This document shows positions 23,433-36,150 of a stretch of 64,000 nt of DNA, piece by piece; position 1 is the first letter of the stretch; the number at the start of each line of letters is the position of its first letter. The position numbers and the translations under genes were made by a program. Location of the stretch: positions 62,001-126,000 of the forward strand of contig JACATO010000592.1 in the NCBI GenBank assembly GCA_018389105.1, given 5' to 3'. The notes beneath the pieces were generated by a model that was given only the letters and a program-made list of their open reading frames with translations, had not been told where the DNA came from and made no database searches. The DNA is from Nautilus pompilius. Its lineage: Eukaryota > Mollusca > Cephalopoda > Nautilida > Nautilidae.

Positions 23433-25144
23433 CCTCCCTCCCTTCCTCCCCCCCTGACAAAAAAGTTTTTTTTTTTTTTAATTTAAACAGTTTGTGTGAC
23501 AATGTTGTTTGATTGTATATCTATTTTGAGTTTTTCTTTTGGATGATGTATTGGCAACTAAATGGAATTTGATTCCTGCAATGTAATAAAAAATGATGAA
23601 CAGTGAGATAGCAGAAAATAATCTAGTACGTGCCTGGGAATTAAGCGAAGTATCAGCTATGGTTGCCTAGCTGTATATTTAGAAAAGTTTCAACTTTTGA
23701 TGCATTATACTGCTGTACCATAAAAGAAGAAAAGAACATTCTAAAACAAATGAAACTTCTCTTTTTTTTTTTTATTATTACTGTTCTTAATTTCTACTGC
23801 TTAGCTTTTTTTTTTCAATGACATGCGAAAATCTTTAAGTAAAATTTGAAATTGCATGAGATATTCTTCAGAGCCAAAAGTAAGATCTAAAGAACTGTTT
23901 TCCCTTATTGTGCTTTCACATTTATAAAAACTATACACACAAATACAAGATTATATTATTCGCTATAATATATCAAGTGAACAACAGCTGGAATAAAAAG
24001 AAGAAATTACATTTATTTATATTCTGTATAGAACTCTTTGACATTAGTGAGAGTATTCAACTATTTAGTATTTATTAATTTAGTCTTGTCAAAACAGCTC
24101 CTTGGAGTATGGAGAGACTGAAAGTGCAGGAGTTTTGACGATGGTGCTGGAGACAAATTGTCACAGAAACTTTTCTTCTTGACTACTTGTGGAATTGGTT
24201 AAAATTATCCTGTAGACATCTGACAAATTCTTGTTTTTCCTGCTGCTTTTGATTTAATATATTTTTTGCTTGTTTACTGTGTAACTTTCCTGCTCTTGGT
24301 TTCCAGGAAAACTCCTCATTAAGAATGTACATAGTGAAGAAATCTGCTGGTCATTTTACAAAAGCTAAGATATGATGGCCCTACAATATTTTTATAGAGG
24401 TTCAAACTAGCAGTGAACTAAATGCTTTATTTGAAGATGGTCACATGACTGAGACACTCTCCTGAACAGAGCAGAGAAATGAAATCTTTATTTGGTATAT
24501 TTTAGATGTGAGAAATGGAAAACAAAATTACTGTTGAATGCAGCAAACATTCTTGATCATGTTTGATATTGTTTGTTAACTTGAGTATTAAATCCTTGCA
24601 TGGTACATTAACATTCTTTCTCTGAAGGAGAAACTTTCAAAATCTTTCATTACATTCTAAAAAAATGATTTTTGAAAGTGTATTAATTTATTTAATTGAT
24701 TTATTCATTACACAGTAAAATTAATTTAATCCAGCAACCTGTGATCCAACATTTCCAATGTACTAGCACCAGAATAAACTAGTATAACTTATCACCACTA
24801 TGCGGCTTTAACTAACTGTGGAATGAAAAGGAAGAGAGTTTTTTTTTAACATCAGCACTATGGTATAGATATAATTGTTTAGTCCTACCGGTACTGTACA
24901 TATGGAAAGCCATGGTCTGCTACACACAGTATTGTTCATTCTTCACTTAATTTGGAGGAATTTTTATTCTGTATTGTTTATTATGTTTTACTTTACATTG
25001 CTATCATAGGTGAGTTATTGTTTTTGTGATTTCCTGTATTATAGTTAAAAAATAGGCATAATTTACCTATGTGAATATGAATCTATACATTACCTAATCC
25101 TGAAGCTATGTGGTCTGGTACCTGCTGGATTAAAGGAATTATAC

Positions 25145-25170
25145 CACACACACGTGTGCACGCATGCACG
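25145..25170. repeat. 26-nt alternating purine-pyrimidine tract
   Basis: A perfectly alternating run that includes CACACGTGTG and GCACGCATGCACG. It is the sort of sequence that can adopt Z-DNA. It also contains a palindromic CACGTG E-box. Confidence 0.7.
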
Positions 25171-25559
25171 TTCTTTAACTGATTTATTAGTTAGTTTACA
25201 GCAGAGAAAATTTAGTCATTGATCAGGCAAAACAAACAATGCTGCCATTCATTCTTTTGAAAATAAATGATCAACTTCAATAATTAAAAATTTAACGGGT
25301 GGATAACATTTTAATTTTAATGCAAGTTTATAAAAACCTGATGTTTTATAATCTTTATTTATATTTAATTAATGGGAAAAAAATAATTAAGACAAAAAGG
25401 TGACATTTTCGCATAGAATTAATTTTGAGAACATTTTTTTTTTTTGCTCCACTTTCATATAATTCCACAAATAAATTTTCTTCCATATACTACAGGAGAT
25501 TACCATTGTTCTTGGTTTTGATCAAACATTTAAATTACTGAGTATTAAGTATCTGCTTA

Positions 25560-26050
25560 TATTTGACACCTGTACTCTGTAGTCCTCTGTTTTGAGGCAT
25601 GTTTTACTGAAGCTATTCTTCATTGCCTGTCATACTGCTCTTCTCTTCTGAACATAATGACAACGATGGCTTTAAAATAATTAAAATTTTGATTCATCTG
25701 TGAAAAGACCTTTATTCCAATCTTCTCACCTTTAACCTCGTTAAGTCTTCCAACCTTGATTTTCTTTGTGTAAGAATGAAGTTGCTTTCTCATGAAAATT
25801 CTTTTACCAGCCTGTTGTAAGCCAACCTGACACCCACTTTGATATATTCTGAGGTCAGTAATCTGCCAGCAAGTTCTTTTCCAGATTATATCTGCTCCTT
25901 AATGATGACACCTTAATTACTTTACATGTTGGCTCATCTTATTTTTCCTTCCCTTAATGGCACCAAGACTGAGCACTGAAGTACTGGTAATAGAGAAACA
26001 CCAGACTTTTAGTAGCAAAGTAAGTAATCTGTTTCTTTCTGCTGCTTCTA
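25560..26050 (-). pseudogene. Tc1-type transposase fragment, degenerate
   Basis: The clearest part lies at about 25686-25725 on the minus strand, where EDWNKGLFTDESKF is readable. This matches the Tc1 block around the first catalytic D, which is intact here. It is followed, after a stop, by YVQKRRAV. Upstream, in another frame, SGKELAGRLLTSEYIKVGVR and LAYNRLVKE fit the second helix-turn-helix region. Frameshifts and stops are frequent, and the C-terminal part with the second D and E is missing or unreadable. No inverted repeats were found around it. Confidence 0.6.
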
Positions 26051-28993
26051 CAAATGAACAGTTAGCAAGAGACACATTCTGTATTAGCCAATTACATTGC
26101 TTCTGACAGTAATAAGAGTGGTTGCATTTGCATGTGATTTCATACTTCAGAGACAAACGACTGGTCTGAATATTTTAATATTTTATTGATGAAAATGTTT
26201 TTTCTTTGTTTACAGTGTGCATTTAACTCATTTTGTCAGGGAGACAAGGTTATATTGGAAAGGTATGCAAACATATAATAAAAACAGATTTGTTGAGTAA
26301 TTTGTAGTATTTCCATAATTCCCACAATGCATTTCACAAGTATGTATGTTTTATGAATAGTGTTAAAACTAAATACTTTCTAATGATGTAAATGCACACA
26401 CATACACGCACACACATGAGTGCATGAAGATTGTCTTTTCTTTAGAAAATTAATTGAGATTACTGAAGGGCTAAATTTGTGATTGGTGATGGAAATAGCT
26501 ATATATATGTATATGTTTATTTTTGGAATTGTACAATAGTAAACCCTTTTTACTAAGGAAGTCCAAATGGTACCTTGACCACATACCATTACTGAGATGG
26601 TACTTCATCTGGATCTCATTTGAATGCCCTTAGTTTGTTTGAATTAAAAAGCTGGTAAAAAAATCTAAAACATGTATGTAAAACAAAGGAAAAAAAATTG
26701 TAATTGATGACTGATCATGTTGAACTTTATTTATATTTTAATTAATTTATTCACTGTAAATTCAGTAATTTTTGGTTGTCCCTTTAGTGACATAATCCCA
26801 GATAGATAATTGTTGTAGATAAGCACTAAAATTGTTAGGTTTTATTAACTTGAAACTAATTAGCAATAATAACTTAACATATAGCATGGAAATCTTGAAT
26901 TATCAATCTTGTATTAAAAATGTATGTTTTAACATTAGTTTACTGTCTTTAGGCATAACAAATCAGTTCCACAACCACTTGTCACTAAGATGGAACATAT
27001 CAAGCACACAAAATAAAATGTAAAGTTTCTAAATCAGCTGGCTGATTCTCTATCTGCAGAAGTTTAAAGGCCATATGACTTTTAATTCAATTTTAATTGC
27101 TAATGTAAATGTTCTTGGAAATAAGGGAAAAAAATGTTAAATCTTTATTTATTTTTACTTTAATAAATGGTAAGTAGAACTTTATTAATCTGGATACAAT
27201 TTTTGTGTGTGTGATTGTGAGGCACCATGGTGGATCATGCTAGATTCAAATAATGCACAGATAATAATAGTATAGCAAACATTTTGCAGACTAAGAATTA
27301 GTGCCTTTGGATATATGCTTGGTTTGTGGTAATGTATCATTGTGATGACAGCACATCTTATCAATAATTTTTCAATTATCTTGAAGTGTTGATATTATTG
27401 AGCATATTTTCAGTTATGGTTATTAAGACTGTAGGCTACTTTTCCTTCTATCACTGGTTTTTACTTTTTCATGCCATATTATTGCTTATTTTCCAAAATG
27501 ATATTCATACAACATCTGCATCATTTCAAGTTTGTCCTTTGACATAGTGTAAACTTTGGAATGGCAATAAATATTTATCTCTAAATGTTTGCTTATTTAG
27601 ATCCATGGCCATATAACAGTAGAAAATAACTACGATTTAGCATAATTTAAATTTCAATTATCATTTGGTTTATAACCATGTCACATAATTGTAGTTCATT
27701 ACTGTGGAATTAGCCAAGTGTGTCAGTTTGTGTAAGCATGTAGAGGTGTGAATGTTTTATTGCCATTTAAAAGATTGTAATAATGTCTCTAAGACATTCC
27801 ATGAATTTACAACTTGTTGGCTGAAAAGCTACTTTCTAGTATTAAATTTACTTTGATGTGTGAAAAGTGTTAGCTTGTGACCTCCCTTGTAGTGCAAATA
27901 CATCGATCTAGTGAAAAGCTTGGGAGATACTGACCCACTCTTTGCCTGACAGTATCTTGTAGATTTTTATCTGAAGTGACCATACACCAAACTAGGCAAT
28001 TTTAGATTTCTTGATAAGTACAATTATCCACACCATTTATTTTTGGATAAAGTTGTTTGTACTTTCTTCTATCTATTATTTATGACAGTATGCTGTTTTG
28101 TAGTATTATTTTAGCTAATGACTTGTAAATAGATGCGATAATATGTAATGTACTAATTCTGTTACTTTAATAATTCATTGTGCCAAAAACGCAGACTTGT
28201 TTGTCCTGTTAATAATATTTAATTTGCGAAAGTGTTATAAGCATTGGATACGTATTATTACTGCTATAAGTTTAATCAGATAAGTACTACAAAGTTGCTT
28301 GGCCTACAAGGCTTTTTATGCTCGCATTTATCTTCTACTGCCATAAAACAAGAAGTGCCAAGTTTTGGTAACTGTTCATCAATGTGCAGAACTTAGTTTT
28401 CTTGCATTGCATTCCAGCCAAATAAACTGCACATAATACTGATGCTTTGGAATCCCAAAAAGAAGTTAGCTAACTTACAGAAATTAAGATTTCTGGGCTG
28501 GCTGCCACATGTATTAAACTTTAAAGAAGTCAACTTGACTGATGTGGTAGGTAGTCTCACTCTTGGCCTTTTCTAAATTTTGTTGGATTGTTGCTGATGA
28601 CTGGTGCCAAAATGAAACCTTAAGGTAAAAGTAAAATATAGGAAAAATTAAAATGTAAGTAAACAAAAGTTAAAACATGCAGCTGATTTATTTGAAGAAA
28701 TGCATTTAAAGCATATGAAGTAGATATAGTGAAAAAGACTCCAGAATGTAGCAATTGCACTAGTTAAGGAAAAGAAGTAAAAAAAAGATGAAAGTCCAAT
28801 CAAAGTTATAAAAAAAAATTCAAGAATTTTTAATGCTATTTATGAAATTGTTTATGACCATATGTATTTTTTATTAACTGTTATAAATCATCTAACTGCC
28901 TGTTTGTTTGTTTTTATTTCCTGCAAGCTAGGTAACAATTTTTCAAGCATTAGTGTAAACCATAGTGGGGCAGTGAAGGTTCCACAAAGGGGT
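26051..28993. other. AT-rich noncoding stretch
   Basis: I see no gene, repeat pair or splice structure that I can support here. A short mixed CA tract lies near 26394-26415. Confidence 0.5.
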
Positions 28994-29085
28994 GTTTGTC
29001 TCACCAAAGAGAAATAAATCCCAATGTGCAATTGGTCTTGTGTGACCCAGCTGGCCCACCGCTTTTGCTTTGGTGGGAGACAAAG
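28994..29085. other. Inverted repeat with about 58-bp loop
   Basis: The arms are GTTTGTCTCACCAAAG (28994-29009) and CTTTGGTGGGAGACAAAG (29068-29085). They are complementary except for one extra G. The loop is non-repetitive (GTGTGACCCAGCTGGCCCAC). It could be a hairpin RNA, a small palindromic element, or paired binding sites. No decisive feature separates these. Confidence 0.5.
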
Positions 29086-32034
29086 AAATTTTCTTTTATC
29101 AGTGTTAAAAAAGACTACTACAACAAAAACACAAGTATCTTATTTACAGATGGGTCTGGTCCTTCTTTCCAAAGAATTTTATAGTCTTTCAGTTGTACTT
29201 TATTTATTATTATTTATTTTTTTTTTTTGTCTGCTTCGTTTTTTTTTTTTTTTTTTGGATATTCTTAGCTGAGCTGAAGCCTCATTTTTTCCTTCTTTTT
29301 TGTCTATTTTCCACCTCGATAAACTATTCATGTGGCCAGTTGCATGTAAAATTTCAGCGACCAGGGCTTTCTTTAGAGCTGCCGCTGCAATGTTTGTGTT
29401 TCGTTGAGAAATCTTTCGCACCAGATGGTGGCTTTCAAACTCTGTCCTAATTGAATTATCATCAGGAGATTTATAACCATGCTTAAAATTCCTGTTTGCT
29501 TTGTTTTGCAGTAATTTTATTTCTTTTTTAAAAAAAAAAAAAATTTTTTTTTTGGCGAAACGATTGCAGAAAATTGCTTTGGTTGAAAATTGAATGTTAG
29601 ATATAAATTATGAGGGAAAAGAAAATCTAATAATCTTTAAAAATAACAATAGGATGAGTAGTGAGTGATTATGTAAGCCTGGCTTTGTGTATGGGTAATT
29701 AACAAAAAAAATTTTTTTTTTGACAAGGGAGAGAATCCTGTTTTTATGTATAGTACCGTATGTGCATTAAAGTATCTACCTTTACATAGATTTCAAACTT
29801 TGAAAATAAAAAAAAAAAAAAAGGGTATTATAAAATACCATGGAGTTAATATTTTTTAAATGTGGATAAGTATTTAAATTTTAATCAGAAAATAAATGAT
29901 TAATGCAAGTAACTTGATTCTACATAAAAATCAAACTTAGAAAGTGTATTTTAGGAGATGTGTTGACTACTTCAACTGACAGGATATCAGTTGGGGATAA
30001 AACTCTACATCACATTTTGATGAAATTGTGGGATCTTAGTGAAGCAGGTTCCATTGAAAATGGGGTACATATTCTAAAGTAATGGAAAGTGCAATAAGAA
30101 GCCAAATCTATTAATCAAAACTCTCATCTTTTTATATTTCTCCAATGTCATTCTTCTAGCCTCTTCTCTATTTAATAAAAAATAAGTCATTTGAAGAGAG
30201 CTAAGAGTAAAAATAAAAATTAACTTGTTTTTCTTTCATGTACCTTTTTTCATAAATGTTTCTTCATTTTTCTTTTGTTTTGCACATTCCATTCATATTA
30301 ATATAACAATAAATATGATGGCTATAATAATAGCAATAACAGTGCATTAAAATTTTGGATATGTTTGCAATCATACAATGAAGAATTATTCAACAACAGC
30401 ATTTTTAGCTCTTGAAAGAAAAAATTAAAATGATAAAGTAGCTATTATTAAAAAAGTGTGCCAGGAAACTTGCCAATTTTGATCCTACCATCCAAGAAAA
30501 GTATTGGTTTGGCAAAAGCGCTGGCAGCAGATTGTGGACTTTTTCAATATTATGCTGTCACTTGGCACCGCTATTAGTGGGGGGGGGGTGCTCTCCTTCC
30601 TGTAGTTTATAAGCTGATTGGTTGTGCGCTCTTTTTTCGCTCTCAGGAATTTCCATAGATAGTCCCCAGCTATGTTAAAAGATGAGTAGTTTGGTTGTGA
30701 TTTATTGCTTGGATTGACCACATTTAATCCTGGATACCAATTCAATTCTCAACAATATCTCCTTCAGCATCTTGATTACACTAGAAGGCCACTTAGAGCA
30801 ATAATTTTTCATTAATATACGGAATGCAAGTAAAGAATTGACCAGTTGTTTTTGATTACAACAATTTGAGGGAGATGTTGACATTGAAATTGTTCTCTAC
30901 AACTTTCTTGCTGGATGTTTTGCCTTACTGTTAAAGGTTAGCTGGCTGTCCGGACTTTACCACTGTTTATAATTTGTGAGATGCTTGCTTCTGTGGATTG
31001 TCTGTTTACAAGTACAGATTGAAGTGGCAACTATAAGTGTTATAGGTTGTCATAGTTCTTTAAGCATGCTTATAAATTAGCGTTAGTGAGATCCATCTAC
31101 TGAAAGCATTTAATGAATGAAATAGAAATAGAATGCGGGGTTTGTTCCTTGTTATATGGCAGCTTTCTTGGGTATCTCTGGTTATGAACTTTTGCAATTT
31201 TGATGATTAAATGCATTGACTTTTCCAGTATATCTACACACAATGAAAAATTATATGAAATCATGAAAGTTAGGATCTATTCCTGGTGGAAGTAAGGTAT
31301 TTATATGGACTAAGTTGTGCATTACTTATCAAAGAACTACAACAAAGCTTTTGATAAAGATGGTTGTGCTGAATGAAATAATCTTTAAAATGTTGGTCCA
31401 GATCTCATGATTTGAATTCCATGAGCTAAGTTAGTGTTGTTGTTGAAACGAGTTAGAAGAATGTTTTTAAAAAATCTTAAAAAAAAAAAAAAAAACTCTT
31501 AGGATTGCCATTTTACCATTTTAATTGACTTAAAATTTTTGAATATTTAAAGGGAAAAGAAAGTATGCAAAAGTTAAGCATTTGTGATTTATTAAACATC
31601 ATTTTTCATCAGTGTTAAAGGAACACCGTGTTGGTGAAAATTGTGTATGTAGAAGTACTTTTGAAAATGGTTAATTTGAACAAAGAATTTTTTGAGAATA
31701 GCCATCAAGGAATCTATCATTAAGTTGTTTACACTGTGGTACTGTTTTTAGCAGTAGCTCTCTGTACTGATCTGCAAATGTATAAAATAAATATAAAATC
31801 GTATGAAAATTCCTGTAATATTTACCAATGTCACAAGGAAAATGTTACATTAAATAGCAATCATTTTGAATGAGACACTGATGTCATTGTATTGTAATTT
31901 TTTTTTGTAACAACACAATAAAAGTTGTTGACTGACATAAAGTAAGAAAAACAACCAAAAACATTTTTAATTTTACTTAAATTTATGTTGGCTTTTCATT
32001 TATAGCCATTTTGTTTTTGTTTTCATTTATTCTA
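29086..32034. other. AT-rich noncoding stretch
   Basis: The segment at 29300-29450 is less AT-rich and non-repetitive, possibly part of the same candidate element as the inverted repeat to its left. The rest has long A/T tracts (29220-29255, 29529-29551, 31480-31495) and no supported gene. Confidence 0.45.
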
Positions 32035-32557
32035 CAGGTTGAGAATCTCTTACCCGAAATCCTTGAGGCCGAATGTGTTTCAGATTCAGGAATTTTTTCA
32101 ATTTTGGAATATAGATATACCGGCATAATTTGGTAGCTAACCCTCTGTGGAGCGGGGACTGGGCACAAATTCATTTACAACATTATAACTGCATGTGGAT
32201 ATATATAGCCTGCAGGTAGTTTTATGCAATATTTTAAAATCATCTTGTGCATGAAACCATAAGAAAAAGATGTACATTTAACCCTCAGAGAGGTAAGCTG
32301 TCATACGATAGCCTACCGGTACCATAGAGGAATTTGCAGGCCTTTTTGACATTTTTCAAAGTATATTCACACCAACAACAAAGCACAGAAAAAGCACAAA
32401 AATTACGGTGAGTAATTTGCATACATCAAGTGTTTTGGGATCAGTGTGTCGCCCAGAAATCTTCCCAGAACTTTCTGGAATTTTCCACTGAAGGAATTCC
32501 AAAAATATTTCGGATTTTGGAGCTTTTCAGAAATTTTGATAAGGGATTCTTGCCCCG
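32035..32557. mobile_element. Tigger/MER44-like (pogo-branch) MITE
   Basis: This is a 523-bp element with TA on both sides (32033-32034 and 32558-32559). The left end is CAGGTTGAGAATCTCTTACC. The right end, inverted, is CGGGGCAAGAATCCCTTATC. Inside both ends are CGAAAT/TTTTGGAA-type blocks. The ends and the interior (ATAGCCTGCAGGTAGTTTTA, then CTTGTGCATGAAACCATAAG) resemble, as I remember it, the consensus of mammalian Tigger7/MER44-type elements. No transposase frame is present, so it is non-autonomous. Confidence 0.75.
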
Positions 32558-34560
32558 TATGCTTTAAATGTTTATTTAATCCATCATTAGTAGAGTGAAA
32601 GCCTTCTCAGAATTCTTTGTAATAGGCATGCAATCCATGAGTGGCAACATAGGCATTTTAAATATGCAACTTGAAAGACCTTTTGTAATAAAAACACAAA
32701 TTTGTCTTGTTTTGCTGTTTGTGCATTTATAGATGGGATAATTAATGCATCATTTAGGGCTCAAAGCCCTTAAGAATTACTGTTGCATACATCTTGGTTA
32801 GGCTGGTGGCAATGCTTGTTAGCAGTATTCACAGCATTGTACCACTTTTCAGATGCTGATTGTGGCACTAAGATTGCAGTGTATATGCATTAGATGATGC
32901 GACATTTCTTTTCACTATTATGTATTTGTTGCCAAGGAAAAAATGTCAACCTTGCACATATCAGACAGACAGAGATCTAAGGATATATTTTTGAGTTGGA
33001 AAGTTTATTTCTTTTTACTGTATATGTATCGGGAAAGTAACTTTAGCTCAGCCAAGCTGTGCCATGAGTCTTGATTATTTATGGCTTTCAAAAATTGCCA
33101 TTGATAGACAAAATAATTATACATAATTCTACTTCACAGAATTTAGCCAGCCTATCTGATAAATTGAGAAGGCATTACTAACTTTTTTCTCTTGGTATAC
33201 AGGCATGAAATTTATGGTGGCTATCTCTTATACTTTGGTATCTAATGCCATGGTACTGATTTTGTGAGAACACCATCTTGTAAACTATTGTTATACTGAT
33301 GGAAAAGGCTTCATTTATTATCTATATAGGTGAGTACATTTTCTGATTACCAAAAAATAAAAATAAAACATTTTTAATTGAAATGCACTTATAAAATAAA
33401 TTGTACAAGAATCTAAAAGACTTTGAGTGCCTTCCCTTTTAAGATTAAATGTGGTGCATAATGATTGCAGGAAGTGAGATTTGAGCTTAAATGTCAAATC
33501 AGTTTCTATTATCTGACGTTAATTTATTACAGTGCTGGGAATTAACCTGTTGTTGGCCATGATACAATTGCAGTTGCAGTGCTGTTCTTCATTATTAAAT
33601 TAACATTTCTTAATGGAATACTTTATCTTACCATAATCCTTTTGAGCTGATGTTATAAAGGTCCAGTCAGAATGTATCTAAGATCATTTTGGAGGATGCA
33701 ACATGTCGAGACTAGACTGAGTTCAAGATATTTTTCTATTTACACAGAGTCGCATAATTGGATGTTTAGACTGTGGAAAAGGAGACAGACATTGTCAGAA
33801 ATAGGCTATCAGATGGTTTTGTGCATAAAATCATTTTATTTTTGTAATAAAAACATGTTACCTTTATTCAGCATTAGCCTGAAAGGCTATTAACAATTGC
33901 ACAATGCACTTGTTGAACTGTTGGATACGTTGAGCTTAAATGTCATGTAACATGTTCTTCTTAAACTTAGTATCTTTGGTGAGTGGCTTGATGGAGTCCT
34001 TTGCTTAAAAAAGCCTATGTGCAATGCTGAAAGCAGATAAATCAAGTCTTTGCAGTATTAGTCATTTGTTCTGCTCTCTGCTTTTTTTTTGCTCAATTTC
34101 AATAGTTTATTTCCAGTGATTGCACCAGCATGTGGAGATGGCTTGGCATTATGTTTTAGCTCACTTGTGTGCAGCCTGTTAGTAAATATGGTGGATGTAG
34201 TATAAGGTTCTGAGAAGAAACTTGATATATCATCAAGACATTTCTGGTGTTCATAAAAAGGATGCTTTAATTCGATGGTTTGTAACTTCTTGCTACTGTT
34301 TCAATAAGGCATTCTGAAATTTGATATATACCCCGGCTCTCAACTTCATTAGGACTTATGAGCAAGACCAGGCTAGTTGCAACAAAATTTACCTTTTACA
34401 TATTGGGAAAAAATTGTGTGTGTGAATGAAAACTACCTACTTTCCAAAATTTAAAGATATATTAAGCTAATAATTTTATTTGGAATGCGTTTTCAGTGTT
34501 TTATAAATCAGAAACAAAATTTAGAATTGTGTAGCCTGAATAATTCTGTTATAACTTACC
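32558..34560. other. AT-rich noncoding stretch
   Basis: Nothing definite. The 73-codon plus frame at 33672-33893 has no motif and no splice context. Confidence 0.5.
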
Positions 34561-35180
34561 CAGTGTGGGGAAAGTTGTAATAGCACTGTATCTTTAGTTG
34601 GGCGATATGTAACATCATTTACATTTTATATTTGATCACAGATATCTTTTATTTAGTATTTAAAAAAAAAAAGGGATTTTAATGTGTTACATGACATGCT
34701 ATTACGATTTCAATATTCTGATATTAATAAGTATTTTGATTAGTATTTATATTCTGGTTTATATTTATATACTACTTGGGACAGGTTGTAATAACACTGT
34801 TACAACCTACCGATGTTACTTTATTACAACTAAATGGATGCACCTCTATTTTGATCAGGGTATAAAAATTTAAGAGTTACTATGATGTTTAACTTCTAAC
34901 TTTAGTGATCTTTAGAAGTATCTTTAGTGTATTTAAAACTGATACTAATGCACAAACATAGCAAGGGTGCATAGTTTTAAATGAAGAAATGTGCATGATT
35001 CAAAACTTACATTTTGATTTTTCTAGTTAACAAAATGGCTATTTTTCTGATTTCCACAGAATTACAAGGCTGTAAAATCACATGATAGTCATGTGACCCT
35101 ATCACAGGTTTTTATATCTGCAGGATGTCAGTAGTGTAATACTTTTAATGGAGGTCATGTTACAAGTAACCCCTGTTACT
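34561..35180. mobile_element. Possible MITE with TTGTAAC-type ends
   Basis: The left end CAGTGTGGGGAAAGTTGTAA and the inverted right end AACAGGGGTTACTTGTAACA share a GGGG...TTGTAA core. A quasi-palindrome, GGTTGTAATAACACTGTTAC plus AACC, sits at about 34785-34810. Related motifs recur at 36587 (ATGTTACCCCTG) and 37126 (GTTGTAACAG). The boundaries are approximate and no target duplication was identified. Confidence 0.35.
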
Positions 35181-35214
35181 TTTAGCTTACTTAATAATGG
35201 TTTGGTCTGTCTTT

Positions 35215-36150
35215 TGGACTAAAACAACCATGACATGACATGGCATAAGATCCACAAGGTGCTGCAAGATGTCTTGAGGGATATTTCAGTCTTTAATATT
35301 GTACACAATTTACGGAGTTAGGTAGGCAGAGGATTGTGATGTTAAATGTGTCTTTCAAGTTCATCCTGCAGATGCTCATTTTGATTGAGATTCAGATATT
35401 GCGTTGGCCATAGTGAATGCTTGAAATGTACACATGAAGCATTTGATCAGCAATGATACCGAAAGTAAGCTTTAGCATTCATTTTGCCTTTGAAAGGGAC
35501 AAGGTATACCAAAAAATACCCCCTTAAACCATGACTCCACTACCAGTGGTCATATATGACTACATAAGGAGATTCAATAATTTGTGTGGGTTTCTCCAAA
35601 TCTGTCTTCTATCTTCTATCTGTGCAAAAAAAAGTAAAGTAAAATGTGACTTGACAGACCACACAACTTTTTTCCAGTCGTCCTTAGTCCAATATCTGCT
35701 CTCCTTACATGACAACGTGAGGCATCTTTTCGTGTTGGAAACTGCAATCAGTAGTTTATGCAGTATCTTATGGCTATAGTAGTGCATTTGTTGCATCACT
35801 GCTGAGCTTGGTGTGGATTATCTTGCATTGAATCTGTGTCAGTTGGTCTATTTAATGATGACTGGACTCTATTATCCTGTCTAATTGCCTTTCTTTTTTT
35901 TTTCGTTGTACACGTTTGCAGCTACAATTCGCTCTCATAGCAGACATTTTCTTCAGCTTTTGCCATTGGTGATAAATTGCTGTTTTTGAGTAGCCTACTA
36001 ATATAACTACCTTGACTATTGTGGCACATGCTAGATGACCACTCACTATCATGCATCTCTTTAATGCTAGGTCTTTTTCCTATTTTCATATCTGTTAGAT
36101 TGACTGAAAACATGCTTGTCCAAGTCATATATAGTGTTGCAGGGATTCTC
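35215..36150 (-). pseudogene. Tc1-type transposase, second lineage, degenerate
   Basis: On the minus strand, fragments in N-to-C order match a Tc1 transposase. IVSGHLACATIVKVVILVGY and SKTAIYHQWQKL (about 36050-35960) give the first helix-turn-helix. MHYYSHKILHKLL and YWTKDDWKKVVWSVKSHFTL (about 35790-35620) cover the linker and the block of the first catalytic D, where the usual WSDES reads WSVKS, so D and E are lost. MNAKAYF (about 35500) follows. NLNQNEHLQDELERHI (about 35380) stands for the NPIEHLWDELE motif. LQHLVDLMP (about 35250) is near the end. Several frameshifts and stops separate them. The helix sequence is unlike the 2971-4553 element, so this is a different lineage. Confidence 0.72.

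Larger units (their letters stand above)
21941..25559. other. AT-rich noncoding stretch with simple repeats
   Basis: No gene can be supported. It holds a CA tract at 23396-23432 running into a pyrimidine-rich CCCTCC segment, many T tracts, and an alternating purine-pyrimidine run at 25145-25170. The 114-codon minus frame at 22085-22429 is lysine- and phenylalanine-rich because of homopolymers and has no motif. Confidence 0.5.
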
